A DNA stretch of 55,359 bases, taken from the NCBI RefSeq assembly GCF_003129925.1, contig NZ_QFFN01000015.1, forward strand, positions 1-55,359, given 5' to 3'. The notes under the pieces were generated by a model, which saw nothing but the letters and a program-made list of their open reading frames with translations, was not told where the DNA came from and did no database searches. The translations under genes were made by a program, and so were the position numbers. The DNA is from Bifidobacterium catulorum (lineage in GTDB: Bacteria; Actinomycetota; Actinomycetes; Actinomycetales; Bifidobacteriaceae). How positions within the stretch are numbered: the stretch's first letter is position 1; the number at the start of each line of letters is the position of its first letter. Of this stretch, positions 1 to 9,233 are shown piece by piece.

Positions 1-75
1 ACAGCTCCCCTCAACCTTGCGGGGAGCCGGTTGGGGTGGGAGCGGCTCGCTGCTCGGCTCCCCTCCGGGGGGGGG
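1..75. repeat. GC-rich intergenic palindrome (GGCTCCCCTC family)
   Basis: Two inverted-repeat modules (CTCCCCTC with GGGGAGCC, then GGCTCCCCTCC with a G-run) cut by the window edge. The same module recurs in intergenic gaps near 3.4, 13.6, 25.0, 30.4 and 42.4 kb. Here it lies directly downstream of the dxs stop codon. Confidence 0.7.
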
Positions 76-76
76 G

Positions 77-2098
77 CTATTGGATGGACGCCTCGCACAC
101 TGCGGCGGCGATATCGCCTGCGGTGAGACGGTAACGTCGGCATAGGTCCGGCAACGTGATACGGTCCGTGACCTCCTTGCGCGCCCCGAAATTCAGCACG
201 CGCATCGGTAAGCCGTCATGATGCGCGGCATGGTTCGCGTCACCGTGCACATCACTATGCGCGTCACGATTCGCGTCACGATGCACGTCGTTATGAGCGT
301 CACTATGCGCACCATAGTATGCGGCGATCTTGCCGCCCCAGCCACCTTCCAGTTGGCCGTCCTCGACGGTGACGACGAGCGAATGCCCCTCCCGCAGCGC
401 CTCCAACGTGCCATGGTCCAACGTCGAATACTGGTGCGGGTCGATGACCGTGGCATGGATGCCGCGCGCGTCGAGCTCCATGGCGGCGTCCTCGGCCAGC
501 GGATACGCGTTGCCGAGGCCCATGATCGCCACTTGCGAACCGTGCCTTGTGACGGAATACCTCGCCCACGGGTTGCCGGCGTCCGACGTGGCCGCGATGC
601 CGTCGACGCTGATGCGGGCCCCACGATCGCCGCAGGCATCGTCGCCGGCCGTCGCATCGGTCGTCTTATCGGTCGTCGCCCCGTCAAGGTCGCCATCGCC
701 ATCACCGCGACCGCAGCCGCCCGCCGTCGCCGTGAACCGCGGATACGCGCCGCCGCGTTCCCCGGCCAGCACCGCCTCGCCCGGCATACGGATCGCCACC
801 GGCCGCTGCGCCGGCCCCGTCGTCCATGCCAGCATCCGCAGCATCTCGTCGCCGCTCGTCGGCGCCAGACAGGTCAGTCCCGGCACATTGCCGAACATGG
901 CCACGTCGCCGGCCCCCGAATGCGTGTTGTCGGCGCCCGCGAGCCCTCCTGCGAACACGAGCAGCGTGCCCGGCACGTTGTTCAACGCGAACTCCTGATG
1001 GATCTCGTCGTAGGCGCGCTGGAAGAACGTGGCGCTCGTCGCCAGCACCGGTGTGCCCCCGGCGCGCGCGATGCCGGCCGCCATCGCCACCGCATGCTCC
1101 TCGGCGATGCCGGTGTCGAGATAATGCCGTCCGGCCGCGGCACGCCATTGACGCGTGATGCCGTTCGACCCTGGCGTCGCCGGCGACATCACGATCAGCC
1201 CGGGTTCGTCGTCGAATCGGGCGGCCAACGCGTCCATCGCCATGCCGCCGTATGTCTTCCGCGCGTTCGGCAACGCGGGCGCGGCGCCGGCCGGACGGTC
1301 GGGATCATGCCAATGGTTGCCCTCGACACGTCCCTCCTCGTCGGCAGGCAATCCCTTGCCCTTCAACGTATGGATGTGCACCACCGTCGCATGGTCGCAG
1401 CCGCGCACGTCCTCGAACGCCCGCACCAGCGCCGACGTGTCGTTGCCGTCTTCCACATACCGGTAATCCAATCCCATATCCCGGAACAGGTTGTGCGGCG
1501 ACGTCCCCTTCGTCGCCCGAAGTTCGGCCAATCCCGCATACATGCCGCCATGGTTCTCGGCGATCGACATCTCGTTGTCGTTGACCACGACGATGAGATT
1601 GCCTCCCAGTTCCGCGGCCTCGTTCAATCCCTCGAACGCCACCGCGCTCGACAACGACCCGTCGCCGATCACCGCGACCACGTCGTTTTCGCCGCCCATG
1701 AGGTCGCGCGCCTTCGCCATGCCGCACGCCAACGATATCGACGTGCCCGTATGCCCCAAAACGAACGGATCGTGGTCGCTTTCGTCGGGATTCGTGAACC
1801 CCGTCGCAGACCCGAACAGGGCTTCGTCGGTGAACGCGCGGCGACGGCCGGTCAGCATCTTATGCGCATAGCTCTGATGCGAGACGTCGAAGACGATGCG
1901 GTCATTGGGGGAGTCGAACACATAATGTAGGGCGATGGTGGCCTCGACCATGCCGAGATTGGACCCGATATGGCCGCCCTCCGCGGCGCAGTACCGCAGC
2001 AGCGCGGCGCGGATTTCCTGGGCGAGATCGGGCAGCTGCGCCACGGAAAGACGTTTCAGGTCGTCGGGCCCGTTGATATGTGCCAGAAAATCGCTCAT
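77..2098 (-). CDS. dxs: 1-deoxy-D-xylulose-5-phosphate synthase
   Basis: This is a thiamine-diphosphate enzyme joining pyruvate and glyceraldehyde 3-phosphate to DXP, the entry step of the MEP isoprenoid pathway and a precursor of thiamine and pyridoxal. It has 673 residues where about 620-640 is usual. The ThDP motif starts at GDGS (145-148) and ends near NDNEMS (173-178); transketolase-like HIGSNLG lies at 43-49 and the pyrimidine-domain GIAEEHAVAMAAG follows in the second third. The excess length comes from two low-complexity inserts, an Asp/Gly/Thr-rich one around 456-510 and a His/Asp/Ala one around 595-627 encoded by near-repeats at about 217-315. The first interrupts the region before the C-terminal transketolase domain. 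The start ATG at 2098 has GGGAGCA upstream. The gene stands alone, divergent from the oxidoreductase gene at 2381. Confidence 0.9.
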   Translation of the reverse strand: MSDFLAHINGPDDLKRLSVAQLPDLAQEIRAALLRYCAAEGGHIGSNLGMVEATIALHYVFDSPNDRIVFDVSHQSYAHKMLTGRRRAFTDEALFGSATGFTNPDESDHDPFVLGHTGTSISLACGMAKARDLMGGENDVVAVIGDGSLSSAVAFEGLNEAAELGGNLIVVVNDNEMSIAENHGGMYAGLAELRATKGTSPHNLFRDMGLDYRYVEDGNDTSALVRAFEDVRGCDHATVVHIHTLKGKGLPADEEGRVEGNHWHDPDRPAGAAPALPNARKTYGGMAMDALAARFDDEPGLIVMSPATPGSNGITRQWRAAAGRHYLDTGIAEEHAVAMAAGIARAGGTPVLATSATFFQRAYDEIHQEFALNNVPGTLLVFAGGLAGADNTHSGAGDVAMFGNVPGLTCLAPTSGDEMLRMLAWTTGPAQRPVAIRMPGEAVLAGERGGAYPRFTATAGGCGRGDGDGDLDGATTDKTTDATAGDDACGDRGARISVDGIAATSDAGNPWARYSVTRHGSQVAIMGLGNAYPLAEDAAMELDARGIHATVIDPHQYSTLDHGTLEALREGHSLVVTVEDGQLEGGWGGKIAAYYGAHSDAHNDVHRDANRDAHSDVHGDANHAAHHDGLPMRVLNFGARKEVTDRITLPDLCRRYRLTAGDIAAAVCEASIQ

Positions 2099-2380
2099 CG
2101 TGCTCCCTTGCGATCGTCCTTCGTATTGCCATTCGTATGGTCATTGTTTCCGATGTTCCAACGGCGAAATCATAGTCGACGATGCGTCACGTCGTCGGAT
2201 GGGCCGACGAATGCCCTCAACATCTCCGTATAGACGCATGTCGATCACCGTATGGACGCATCGTGCCTCCTGTTGCGCGTGTCCTGTTGCGTGGTCATAT
2301 GATTCCGCCGCACAATAAGACGGATGGAACAGACGGGGCGGGAACCATACAGCCGGCCGTCACGATCGAAAGGAACGCCG

Positions 2381-3370
2381 ATGAGGGCAGCATACGCAAG
2401 CAGCGTGAACCATGACGACCCGATATCCGTGCTGGCCGTGGGGGAGCGGCCCGAACCCGAACCGCGCGAATACTGGTCCACGATATCCGTGAGGTCGGCC
2501 AGCGTGAACCACCATGACCTGTGGTCGCTGCAGGGCGTGGGACTCTCCGACAAGCAGACGCCGATGATCCTCGGCACCGACGCCGCCGGCATCCTCGACG
2601 AGGACGTGCCCGCGCGCAAGGGACTCAAGGCCGGCGCGGAGGTCGTGCTCTACACGTTCATCGGCACCGACGGCAACGGCGTGGCCCCCGGCGAACGCCG
2701 CACCATCCTCTCCGAGAAATACCCCGGCACCATGGCCGAGAAGACGCAGGTGCCCAGCGCCAACGTGTTCGCCAAACCCGCGAACCTGAGCATGGACGAG
2801 GCCGCCGCGCTCGGCACCAGCTGGTTGACCGCCTACTCGCTCGTGTTCTCCGCGGCGGGCGTGAAACCCGGCGACACCATCCTCGTGCAGGGTGCCGGCG
2901 GCGGCGTCTCCACAGCGGCGATCATGCTCGCCCACGCGGCCGGACTGGAGGTGTTCGTCACCTCCCGCAGTGAAGGGAAGCGCGCCAGGGCGCTCGCCAT
3001 CGGCGCGGACGGCGCGTTCGAGCCGGGCACGAGGCTGCCGCGCAAAGTCGACGCGGTCATCGAATCCGTGGGCGCGGCCACATGGTCGCATTCCGTCAAG
3101 TCGGTGCGTCCCGGCGGCACCATCGCGGTCTGCGGCGCCACCACCGGCGACCAGCCCGGCGCCGAACTCACCCGCGTGTTCTTCCAGGACATCCGCGTGC
3201 AGGGCGTGACCATGGGCACGCGCGACGACTTCGCCCGTCTGCTGCGGTTCGTCGAGCACGCCGACATCCATCCCGTCATCGACTCCACGTATGCGCTCGC
3301 CGACGCGCCGGCCGCCTTCCGCCGCGTGCTCGACGGCGACGTCTTCGGCAAGGTCGTCCTCCACGTGTGA
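2381..3370 (+). CDS. Zinc-independent MDR family oxidoreductase (quinone oxidoreductase-like)
   Basis: A 329-residue medium-chain dehydrogenase/reductase. An N-terminal GroES-like fold contains LGTDAAGILDEDV, followed by a Rossmann domain with GDTILVQGAGGGVSTAAI, the nucleotide-binding glycine motif, and SRSEGKRARALAIGAD. The cysteine and histidine ligands of zinc alcohol dehydrogenases are absent, which fits NADPH:quinone or enone reductases. I chose the ATG at 2381 because AAAGGA lies 6 nt upstream; an upstream in-frame start at 2324 would add 19 residues without family resemblance. The substrate cannot be read from the sequence. It is monocistronic, divergent from dxs and followed by a repeat-rich gap. 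Confidence 0.85.
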   Translation: MRAAYASSVNHDDPISVLAVGERPEPEPREYWSTISVRSASVNHHDLWSLQGVGLSDKQTPMILGTDAAGILDEDVPARKGLKAGAEVVLYTFIGTDGNGVAPGERRTILSEKYPGTMAEKTQVPSANVFAKPANLSMDEAAALGTSWLTAYSLVFSAAGVKPGDTILVQGAGGGVSTAAIMLAHAAGLEVFVTSRSEGKRARALAIGADGAFEPGTRLPRKVDAVIESVGAATWSHSVKSVRPGGTIAVCGATTGDQPGAELTRVFFQDIRVQGVTMGTRDDFARLLRFVEHADIHPVIDSTYALADAPAAFRRVLDGDVFGKVVLHV

Positions 3371-3395
3371 GCGTGGCGGGGGCGGTTGGTTTTTC

Positions 3396-3682
3396 TTGGC
3401 TCCCCTTCCGTGGGGAAGGGGAGCTGTCCGCGTAGCGGACTGAGGGGATGGGGCCTCCGTTCGGGGTTGTTGTGTTTGGTTTATCGTGTGTGGGCCCCCT
3501 CAGTCAGGCTTCGCCTGACAGCTCCCCCACCGTTCGTGGGGGAGCCTTTTGGGTGGGTGTTGCTGGATGGGGCAGCTCCCCTCACATGGCGAGGGGAGCC
3601 GATTGGATGGAGGTGTCTCACTAATCGGCTCCCCTTCCGTGGGGAAGGGGAGCTGTCCGCGTAGCGGACTGAGGGGATGGGC
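3396..3682. repeat. Cluster of GGCTCCCCTC-family palindromes
   Basis: Four modules occupy this gap. Two copies of a module reading CTCCCCTTCCGTGGGGAAGG then GAGCTGTCCGCGTAGCGGAC (about 3396-3449 and 3629-3682) are almost identical; two inverted versions lie between them (about 3492-3546 and 3572-3606). Each is a compound of two adjacent hairpins. I see no gene in the 590-bp gap 3371-3960; its last 270 bp hold no recognised element. Confidence 0.75.
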
Positions 3683-3960
3683 CTTCCGTCCGGAATGGAT
3701 GGAGGGTCGTCATCGTCGTCATCCCTTCGCATTATCTGATCGTCGTCTACAATCCGCGCTTATATCAACGTCGTCAAAACGTTGCAATCACGGTCGCATA
3801 CGATGACCATCCGTCCGATTCCCACGACGCCTCCACCGACATTCCGGCCGATTCGCTGGAAACGGCCGGAAAAGTGCAATACGCTTGTGAGGCAGTATGG
3901 AACAGCGTATGACTGACGACGCCCGGCCGCGTCGACAGGACGGCGGGAGGTAGACGACCG

Positions 3961-5070
3961 ATGACCGATGACATCGAAACGACGCGGGCCGATGCGCCAA
4001 TGGGCGACGAGCCACGGGCCGATGCGGCGATAACGTTCCGCGACGTCACCAAGACGGTATTGACCGCCGATGGGCCGAAATCCCTGATCAAGAACGTCAC
4101 CCTCGACTTCGAGGAGGGCGGCGTCTACGGCGTCATCGGACTCGGCGGCGCCGGCAAAAGCACGCTGCTCAAACTCATCGACGGCACCATCACGCCCACG
4201 TCCGGCATCGTCGACGTGCTCGGCGAGAACGTGGCCGGGCTCGACGACCGCGGTCTCGCCAGGCTGCGTTCGCGGATCTCGCGCGCCGGCGTGTTTCCCG
4301 ACTTCGACGAGGAACGCACGATTCTGGAATCCGTGGCAGTCGCCGCCGGCGAGGCCGAGAACGCGGAACGGCCCGATGAGGCGGCCCGTGCCAAGGCCCT
4401 GCGGCTGCTGCGCGAGGTGAGCCTGCGCTCGCAGAAGGACGCCCACCCCTCGCAGCTCTCCGGGGGCGAACTGCAACGCGCCGCCGTGGCCCGCGCGTTC
4501 GCGTCGGCGCCGCGCATCCTACTGTTCGACGAGGTCACCGCCGCGCAGGACCATATCGAAGGCCGCGAGATCCTGCGGCTCATCCGGCAGTTCGCCAAGG
4601 AGTCCGGCGCCACCGTGGTGCTCGCCACGCATGAGATCGCCACCGTGAAGGAGATCTGCGACCATATCGTCGTACTCGACCGTGGTTTCGTGGTGGAGGA
4701 GGGACCAACCTATGCCGTCATCTCCGACCCGCAGACCGACCAGACGCGCGTGTTCCTTGAGGCGGCGTCGAGCCTGGGCAAGGTCGATGCGCTGCTCGCC
4801 GGTCATGATCCGGTGGTCGACCTGAGGCCCGGGCAGAAGCTCATCGCGCTGCGCTACGTGCATGAGGACGTCTCCGAGCCGCTGGTGTCGCTCGTGACGC
4901 GCAAGTTCGGCATTGACGTGAACATCATGCTCGCCGACGTGCAGATCGTGGGCAAGTATCCGATCGGCGGCATCGTCGGCGTGTTCGAGGGGCCGGAGCG
5001 CAACATTCGCGACGCCGTCGCCTTCCTGCGTTCCAAGAAGGTGCGGGTGGAGATCCTCTCCGAAAACTGA
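3961..5070 (+). CDS. MetN-like ABC transporter ATPase with C-terminal NIL domain
   Basis: A 369-residue ATPase resembling MetN of methionine importers. After a 24-residue acidic leader the ABC domain has a Walker A variant GLGGAGKST at 60-68, the signature [14 protein letters not shown], a Walker B ILLFDE with an unusual continuation VTAAQD, and the switch histidine in ATHEI. The C-terminal 75 residues look like the NIL domain that binds methionine in MetN. GGGAGGT upstream supports the ATG. No permease or substrate-binding gene is adjacent, so it is an orphan here; purE follows 100 bp downstream on the same strand but looks separately translated. Methionine is inferred only from domain architecture. 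Confidence 0.75.
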   Translation: MTDDIETTRADAPMGDEPRADAAITFRDVTKTVLTADGPKSLIKNVTLDFEEGGVYGVIGLGGAGKSTLLKLIDGTITPTSGIVDVLGENVAGLDDRGLARLRSRISRAGVFPDFDEERTILESVAVAAGEAENAERPDEAARAKALRLLREVSLRSQKDAHPSQLSGGELQRAAVARAFASAPRILLFDEVTAAQDHIEGREILRLIRQFAKESGATVVLATHEIATVKEICDHIVVLDRGFVVEEGPTYAVISDPQTDQTRVFLEAASSLGKVDALLAGHDPVVDLRPGQKLIALRYVHEDVSEPLVSLVTRKFGIDVNIMLADVQIVGKYPIGGIVGVFEGPERNIRDAVAFLRSKKVRVEILSEN

Positions 5071-5170
5071 TCCGCCCATACCGTTTCGTGTTCTGTGTTT
5101 CGCAGTTCGTATTCCCCGCGTTTTCCCCGCTGTTGCGTACAGTTGTATCTGTTCGGATCAACGGAGGTTA

Positions 5171-5671
5171 ATGATGGCTGAAAACGCACCGCTCGTAGCC
5201 GTGGTAATGGGGTCTTCCAGCGATTGGGAGACGATGAAGCACGCATGCGAGATGCTCGACAGATTCGCGGTACCGTATTCCAAGCAGGTGGTCTCCGCCC
5301 ACCGCACGCCGGAACTCATGGCCGATTTCGCGCATTCCGCACGGAGCAAGGGCATCCACGTGATCATCGCCGGCGCGGGCGGTGCCGCCCATCTTCCCGG
5401 CATGATCGCCGCGCAGACCACGCTTCCCGTGATCGGCGTGCCTGTGCGCTCCCACGCCCTGTCCGGCTGGGATTCGCTGCTGTCCATCGTGCAGATGCCC
5501 GGCGGCATCCCGGTGGCCACCACCGCAGTCGGCAACTCCGGCGCCACGAACGCCGGCCTGCTGGCCGTGCAGATTCTCTCGACCACCGACGAGCGTCTGG
5601 CCAAGGAACTGCAGGAATACCGCGACGAACTGAAGAAGAAGGTAGAGGAGTCCAATGCCCAGCTTGTCTGA
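5171..5671 (+). CDS. purE: N5-carboxyaminoimidazole ribonucleotide mutase
   Basis: Class I PurE converts N5-CAIR to CAIR in purine synthesis. At 166 residues it has the family length, with the substrate-binding [12 protein letters not shown] near the N terminus, the SAHRTPE loop carrying the catalytic histidine, and the glycine-rich [11 protein letters not shown]. Start ATG at 5171 or 5174 follows GGAGG. The coding end overlaps purK by 17 bp, so the two are translationally coupled and make the usual PurK-PurE pair. Confidence 0.95.
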   Translation: MMAENAPLVAVVMGSSSDWETMKHACEMLDRFAVPYSKQVVSAHRTPELMADFAHSARSKGIHVIIAGAGGAAHLPGMIAAQTTLPVIGVPVRSHALSGWDSLLSIVQMPGGIPVATTAVGNSGATNAGLLAVQILSTTDERLAKELQEYRDELKKKVEESNAQLV

Positions 5672-6824
5672 GGAAACCAACGGCGCCGTCAAGATGCTGC
5701 AGCCCGGCGCGACGATCGGCATCGTCGGCGGCGGCCAGCTCGGCCGCATGATGGCCATCGTGGCGAAATACCGCGGCTTCCGCATCGGCGTGCTCGATCC
5801 GACGCCGGACTGCCCCACCGCGCAGGTGGCCGACTTCCAGGTCGTGGGCGAATACGACGACAAGACCGCCATCCATGATCTCGCCGAGAAATCCGACGTG
5901 CTCACCTACGAGTTCGAGAACGTGGACGCCGACGCCATCGACGAGGTGCGTCACCTGGTCGCCGCCCCGCAGGGCACCGACCTGCTGCGCGTCACGCAGG
6001 ACCGCATCAACGAGAAGACGTTCATCAACCGGCACGGCATCGAGACCGCGCCGTGGCGTGAGGTCAACGATTTCGACGAACTTGAGGCCGCCATCGACGA
6101 ACTGCACTACCCGTGCGTGCTCAAGACTCGTTCCGGCGGCTACGACGGCCACGGCCAGCATGTGCTGCGCAACGACACCGACCTGGAGAAGATTCGCGCC
6201 CGCGGCGACCGTGGCGGCGGCTTCCCGCCGAGCATCCTCGAAGGCTTTGTCGACTTCGCGTTCGAGGCGTCGATATTGGTTTCCGGCAACGGTGAGGACT
6301 ATGTGACGTTCCCGATGGTGCGCAACGACCACCGCAACAACATCCTGCACATCACCGTGGCCCCGGCCGAGGTGAGCGACGAACTGCACCGTCAGGCGCA
6401 AGACCTCGCATTGCGGCTGGCCAAGGGCTTCGAACTGGCGGGCACGCTCGCCATCGAGCTGTTCATCACCAAGGACGGCCGCGTGGTTGTCAACGAATTG
6501 GCGCCCCGTCCGCATAATTCCGGCCACTACACGATCGAGGCGTGCTCCATCGACCAGTTCGATGCGCACATCCGCGGCATCGCCGGATGGCCGCTGCCCG
6601 AACCGAAGCTGCTCAGCCCCGCCGTCATGGTGAACGTGCTCGGACAGCATGTGGCGCCGAGCCGTGCGCTCATCGGCAGCCATCCCGAGTGGAACGTGCA
6701 CGACTACGGCAAGGCGCAGGTGCGTCACAACCGCAAGATGGGCCACATCACCGTGCTCACCGACGACACCGCGCAGACCGTGGCCGACCTGGAAGCCACC
6801 GGCGTCTGGGACGACCTCAAGTAG
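5655..6824 (+). CDS. purK: N5-carboxyaminoimidazole ribonucleotide synthetase
   Basis: This ATP-grasp enzyme carboxylates AIR to N5-CAIR using ATP and bicarbonate, feeding PurE. It has 389 residues. The N-terminal [14 protein letters not shown] is the PurK pre-ATP-grasp signature, the ATP-grasp core contains [13 protein letters not shown] and the C-terminal part has [16 protein letters not shown] with metal and ATP ligands. GTAGAGGAG precedes the ATG, inside the end of purE. A tandem 7/8-bp repeat begins 13 bp after its stop codon. Confidence 0.95.
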   Translation: MPSLSEETNGAVKMLQPGATIGIVGGGQLGRMMAIVAKYRGFRIGVLDPTPDCPTAQVADFQVVGEYDDKTAIHDLAEKSDVLTYEFENVDADAIDEVRHLVAAPQGTDLLRVTQDRINEKTFINRHGIETAPWREVNDFDELEAAIDELHYPCVLKTRSGGYDGHGQHVLRNDTDLEKIRARGDRGGGFPPSILEGFVDFAFEASILVSGNGEDYVTFPMVRNDHRNNILHITVAPAEVSDELHRQAQDLALRLAKGFELAGTLAIELFITKDGRVVVNELAPRPHNSGHYTIEACSIDQFDAHIRGIAGWPLPEPKLLSPAVMVNVLGQHVAPSRALIGSHPEWNVHDYGKAQVRHNRKMGHITVLTDDTAQTVADLEATGVWDDLK

Positions 6825-6837
6825 TCGGCCGGCCGGT

Positions 6838-6914
6838 GGCCGGTAATCGGTAAATCGGTAAATCGGTAAATCGGTAAATCGGTAATCGGTAATCGGTAAT
6901 CGGTAATCGGGTAA
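6838..6914. repeat. Short tandem repeat GTAAATCG / GTAATCG
   Basis: Four 8-bp units (GTAAATCG) flanked by about six 7-bp units (GTAATCG) start 13 bp after purK. Mixed 7/8-bp phasing shows unit-length drift within the array. Confidence 0.85.
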
Positions 6915-6929
6915 GTAGCAAGTAACCAT

Positions 6930-7018
6930 GGCGGCCGTGATTGCGCAGATAAGTGCAGCCGTTTCGCCGCAGCGTTCGGCGGGTAGAAGTGGCAGCCGTG
7001 ACTGCGCAGATAAGTGGC
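6930..7018. repeat. Direct repeat of about 25 bp
   Basis: GCCGTGATTGCGCAGATAAG (from about 6933) recurs as GCCGTGACTGCGCAGATAAG (from about 6994), about 61 bp apart. It lies between the purK-distal array and the 51-bp array; no coding signal. Confidence 0.65.
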
Positions 7019-7097
7019 GACGGCTGCCTGATATCCGGCAATCGGTCAAATGATCGATTCGCGGAATCAACTTCAGGATTCCGCATGGCATCACCGC

Positions 7098-7556
7098 GCT
7101 GGTTATAACGCATCCATACGTAAAACCCAGTGCGGGGATCCCCCCCCTGCGCTGGTTATAACGCATCCATGCGTAAAATCCTGCGCGGGGATCCCCCTGC
7201 GCTGGTTATTACGCACCTGTGCGTCAAACCCAGTGCGATGATGTCCTCCGTGCTGGTTATTACGCATCCATACGTAAAACCCGGCGCGGAGACCTTCTAT
7301 GCGCTGGTTATAACGCATTCGTGCGCCAAATCCTACGCGATGATGGCCTTCGTGCTGGTTATTACGCAGCTATGCGTAATAACCAGCACGGGGATCCCCC
7401 TGTGCTGGTTATTACGCATCCATCGTAAAACTCAGCGCGGGGGATCCCTCCTGCGCTGGTTATAACGCATCCATGCGTAAAATCCTGCGCGGGGATCCCT
7501 CCTGCGCTGGTTGTTATAACGCACCTGCGCGGTAAACCCTATGCGCAGGGTTTTTC
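7098..7556. repeat. Nine-unit, roughly 51-bp tandem array with internal palindromes
   Basis: Units begin with GCTGGTTAT at 7098, 7151, 7201, 7252, 7303, 7354, 7404, 7455 and 7506, so the period is 50-53 bp. A typical unit carries an inverted repeat TTACGCA-(4 nt)-TGCGTAA and a second palindrome GGGGATCCCC. The unit near 7351-7390 has perfect 18-bp arms (CGTGCTGGTTATTACGCA) around a 4-nt loop. The last unit decays into further TGCG-rich sequence up to about 7600. There are no unique spacers, so it is not a CRISPR array. I see no gene in it. Confidence 0.9.
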
Positions 7557-7747
7557 AGCGTAGGGTTTGCTGTGCGTGTGCGTATAACCTACGCAAAGCG
7601 CATCTAATGAATGAATCCGAAACGGGACCGGGAAGAATCCGGAATGGAGACGGAACTGGTCTAAAACGGGTGCCCCCCAATGAATCCGAAATCCAGAAAA
7701 TTGGCGTTGCGGAGTTGTGCAGAGCCGGGCGGCGTCTATAAGAAAAA

Positions 7748-7779
7748 CCGCCGCATCGACAACCATATCGATGCGGCGG
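7748..7779 (-). terminator. Rho-independent terminator of the 7827-8150 gene
   Basis: Perfect 12-bp arms CCGCCGCATCGA / TCGATGCGGCGG around an 8-nt loop, followed on the minus strand by TTTTT. It lies about 48 bp beyond the stop of the minus-strand gene. Confidence 0.9.
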
Positions 7780-7826
7780 TGTTCGCTATTGGAAGCTGGA
7801 AAATATGCGGTCAGCCCGCGTGTGGT

Positions 7827-8150
7827 TCAGCCGCGCTTCTTGACGAGGTCCTCGGAATCCTTGTCGAGCGTGGCCATGATGGCCTTCTGCGCGTTCTTCA
7901 CGTAGGTGAAGCCTTCGGCCTTGGTGAACGCGGCCTTGGCGGCGTCGTCCTCGGAGACGGCGCGAGTTACACGTGCGATGGCGACCAAAACGTTCGGCAG
8001 CTGCGAGTCGGGAGCGTCGTTGCCCAGTTCTCCGTAGAAACGAATTGTTTCCACATCGTTCGGATTGGCGCCGTTGGTGGGAGCAGCCTTCAGTGCTTCA
8101 ACAATGCCGCCGAGATATTGCTTCATTGGATACTCATTTGGAATGCTCAT
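7827..8150 (-). CDS. Small hypothetical protein, 107 aa
   Basis: I do not recognise this protein. It is a soluble, probably all-alpha protein with no cysteine and no membrane segment; composition (many Ala, Asp, Lys) and low frequency of rare codons look genuinely coding. Readable stretches are GGIVEALKAAP, FYGELGNDAPDSQLPNVLVA and a basic end LVKKRG. Starts are possible at 8159, 8150 and 8126; 8150 is picked because GGGAGCC lies just upstream, though spacing is short. A strong terminator follows. The neighbours are tandem arrays and micro-ORFs, so context gives no function. Confidence 0.6.
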   Translation of the reverse strand: MSIPNEYPMKQYLGGIVEALKAAPTNGANPNDVETIRFYGELGNDAPDSQLPNVLVAIARVTRAVSEDDAAKAAFTKAEGFTYVKNAQKAIMATLDKDSEDLVKKRG

Positions 8151-8279
8151 GGCTCCCATGGTAGAAGGGTCCGCAAGAATTGCCAGCCGTCAATCGTTCT
8201 ATGTGCTGCAAAGGAAAAACGCTGGAATCCTACGGAAAAACGACCTAAAATCATCACGTATTCGTTGCTATCGCCGTTT

Positions 8280-8383
8280 CGTATCATGCGACGGACGGGA
8301 ACCGAACACCTCCCGGGATTCCTGTTCGTTCCGTATCATGCGACGGACGGGAACCAAACACCTCCCGGGATTCCCCTTCGTCG
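8280..8383. repeat. 52-bp tandem duplication
   Basis: Two copies (8280-8331 and 8332-8383) each beginning CGTATCATGCGACGGACGGG and containing ACACCTCCCGGGATTCC; they differ at few positions. The surrounding gap 8160-8506 holds no other element that I can support. Confidence 0.85.
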
Positions 8384-8506
8384 GGATTTTCCGAAAATGT
8401 GAGTCGTGAGGCTTTGTGGTCGCGGCTGAAGGGATATGGGGGGCGCGAATCGTTGAACCGGGTGCAGCGGTGAAATCCAGGGGAAGGAACCCTAAAAAAG
8501 AAAAAC

Positions 8507-8522
8507 CGGACGCCATCGTCCG
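8507..8522 (-). terminator. Terminator downstream of micro-protein P1
   Basis: CGGACG / CGTCCG stem with a 4-nt loop, followed on the minus strand by GTTTTTCTTTTTT. It sits about 96 bp beyond the P1 stop codon. Confidence 0.8.
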
Positions 8523-8618
8523 TTTTCCTGTGCATTTGTCGTTCTGACTGTCATGAACGACTTCCCGGAAGGCATGAATCGCCTTCTGCGCCGGAAGGAA
8601 CCGGGGTGAACCGTCCGG

Positions 8619-8744
8619 TCAGCGGTCCTGCGCGATGTGGATGATGGTCTCGTTCATCTCCTTGCTGGAGAAGCCCATAGTGCCGGCCATCCTGGAGCTG
8701 CCGTAGAGGGCCATTCCGCGAAGCATCGAATCCTTGAGAGACAT
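8619..8744 (-). CDS. Micro-protein P1 of a four-member paralogous family (41 aa)
   Basis: Translates from ATG 8744 as MSLKDSMLRGMALYGSSRMA, then GTMGFSSKEMNETIIHIAQ and a final DR. The N-terminal half shares S-x-x-RG-[ML]-ALYG-[AS]-S with P2 and P4 (10380-10505, 10823-10942), and the C terminus ends acidic-Arg like the others. AGGAAAGG lies 8-9 nt upstream of the ATG. There is no signal peptide, cysteine or obvious membrane segment; two short amphipathic helices look possible. A possible -10 TATATT (8895-8900) would give a leader of about 145 nt, and a terminator lies at 8507-8522, so it is probably an independent transcript. Function unknown. Confidence 0.7.
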   Translation of the reverse strand: MSLKDSMLRGMALYGSSRMAGTMGFSSKEMNETIIHIAQDR

Positions 8745-8894
8745 GATTGCCACCTTTCCTGGTATTTCTTCATCTGTTTGCTACGGGTAAGGAACTTCCG
8801 GACCGTCGATCGGTGGAATCCGTTGGAATCTGGAACCGCCTGATTTCATCCGGATCCCGATTCCCGGTCTTTGTTTCCCCTTCCTGTGATTATC

Positions 8895-8923
8895 AATATA
8901 GACAGTGAAACCGATTTCATTAA
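8895..8923 (-). promoter_or_regulatory. Possible promoter of micro-protein P1
   Basis: Minus strand TTAATG, 17-nt spacer, TATATT. The -35 match is poor; listed because spacing and the AT-rich -10 are right. It lies in the 500-bp gap 8745-9247, whose other content is the 8-bp array. Confidence 0.35.
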
Positions 8924-9058
8924 GTCGTGCCATGGTTTTCCCGGGCATTCGTCCCGTCGCGGTCATACATGGTTGACGGTATTGCGCTGATGGCATCGGA
9001 TGTACTGGAGGGTTTCGTCCGGCGTGGCCGGTAAGAAGGATGAGGACCGACGTCAAGC

Positions 9059-9233
9059 CGTCAGAACGTCGAACGTCAAGACACCAGAACTTCAGAACAG
9101 CAAGACGTCAAGACGGCAAGACGTTAGAACGGCAGAACGGCAGAACGTCAAGACGTCAAGACACCAGAACGTCAGAACAGCAAAACGTCAAGACACCAAG
9201 ACGCTAAAACGTCAAGACGTCAGAACGGCAAGG
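9059..9233. repeat. 22-copy 8-bp tandem array (CGTCARRA) in the nfo leader
   Basis: Twenty-two units, all 8 bp except one 7-bp unit at 9067-9073, with consensus C-G-T-C-A-[AG]-[AG]-A. The last unit, CGGCAAGG, runs into CAAGGAG, so the ribosome binding site of nfo grows out of the array. Confidence 0.9.

Noticed and set aside
218..1930. 570-aa plus-strand frame over dxs
   Set aside because: It is the complementary-strand shadow of a high-G+C gene; composition (Arg/His-rich, no domain) is not protein-like.
7098..7556. CRISPR array
   Set aside because: The units are repeated along their whole length with no unique spacers, and no cas gene is nearby.
7680..8402. 240-aa plus-strand frame
   Set aside because: It covers a terminator and the minus-strand 107-aa gene, and ends in a tandem duplication; no ribosome binding site.
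8781..9056. 91-aa minus-strand frame upstream of P1
   Set aside because: It crosses the predicted P1 promoter and leader, with no ribosome binding site or motif.
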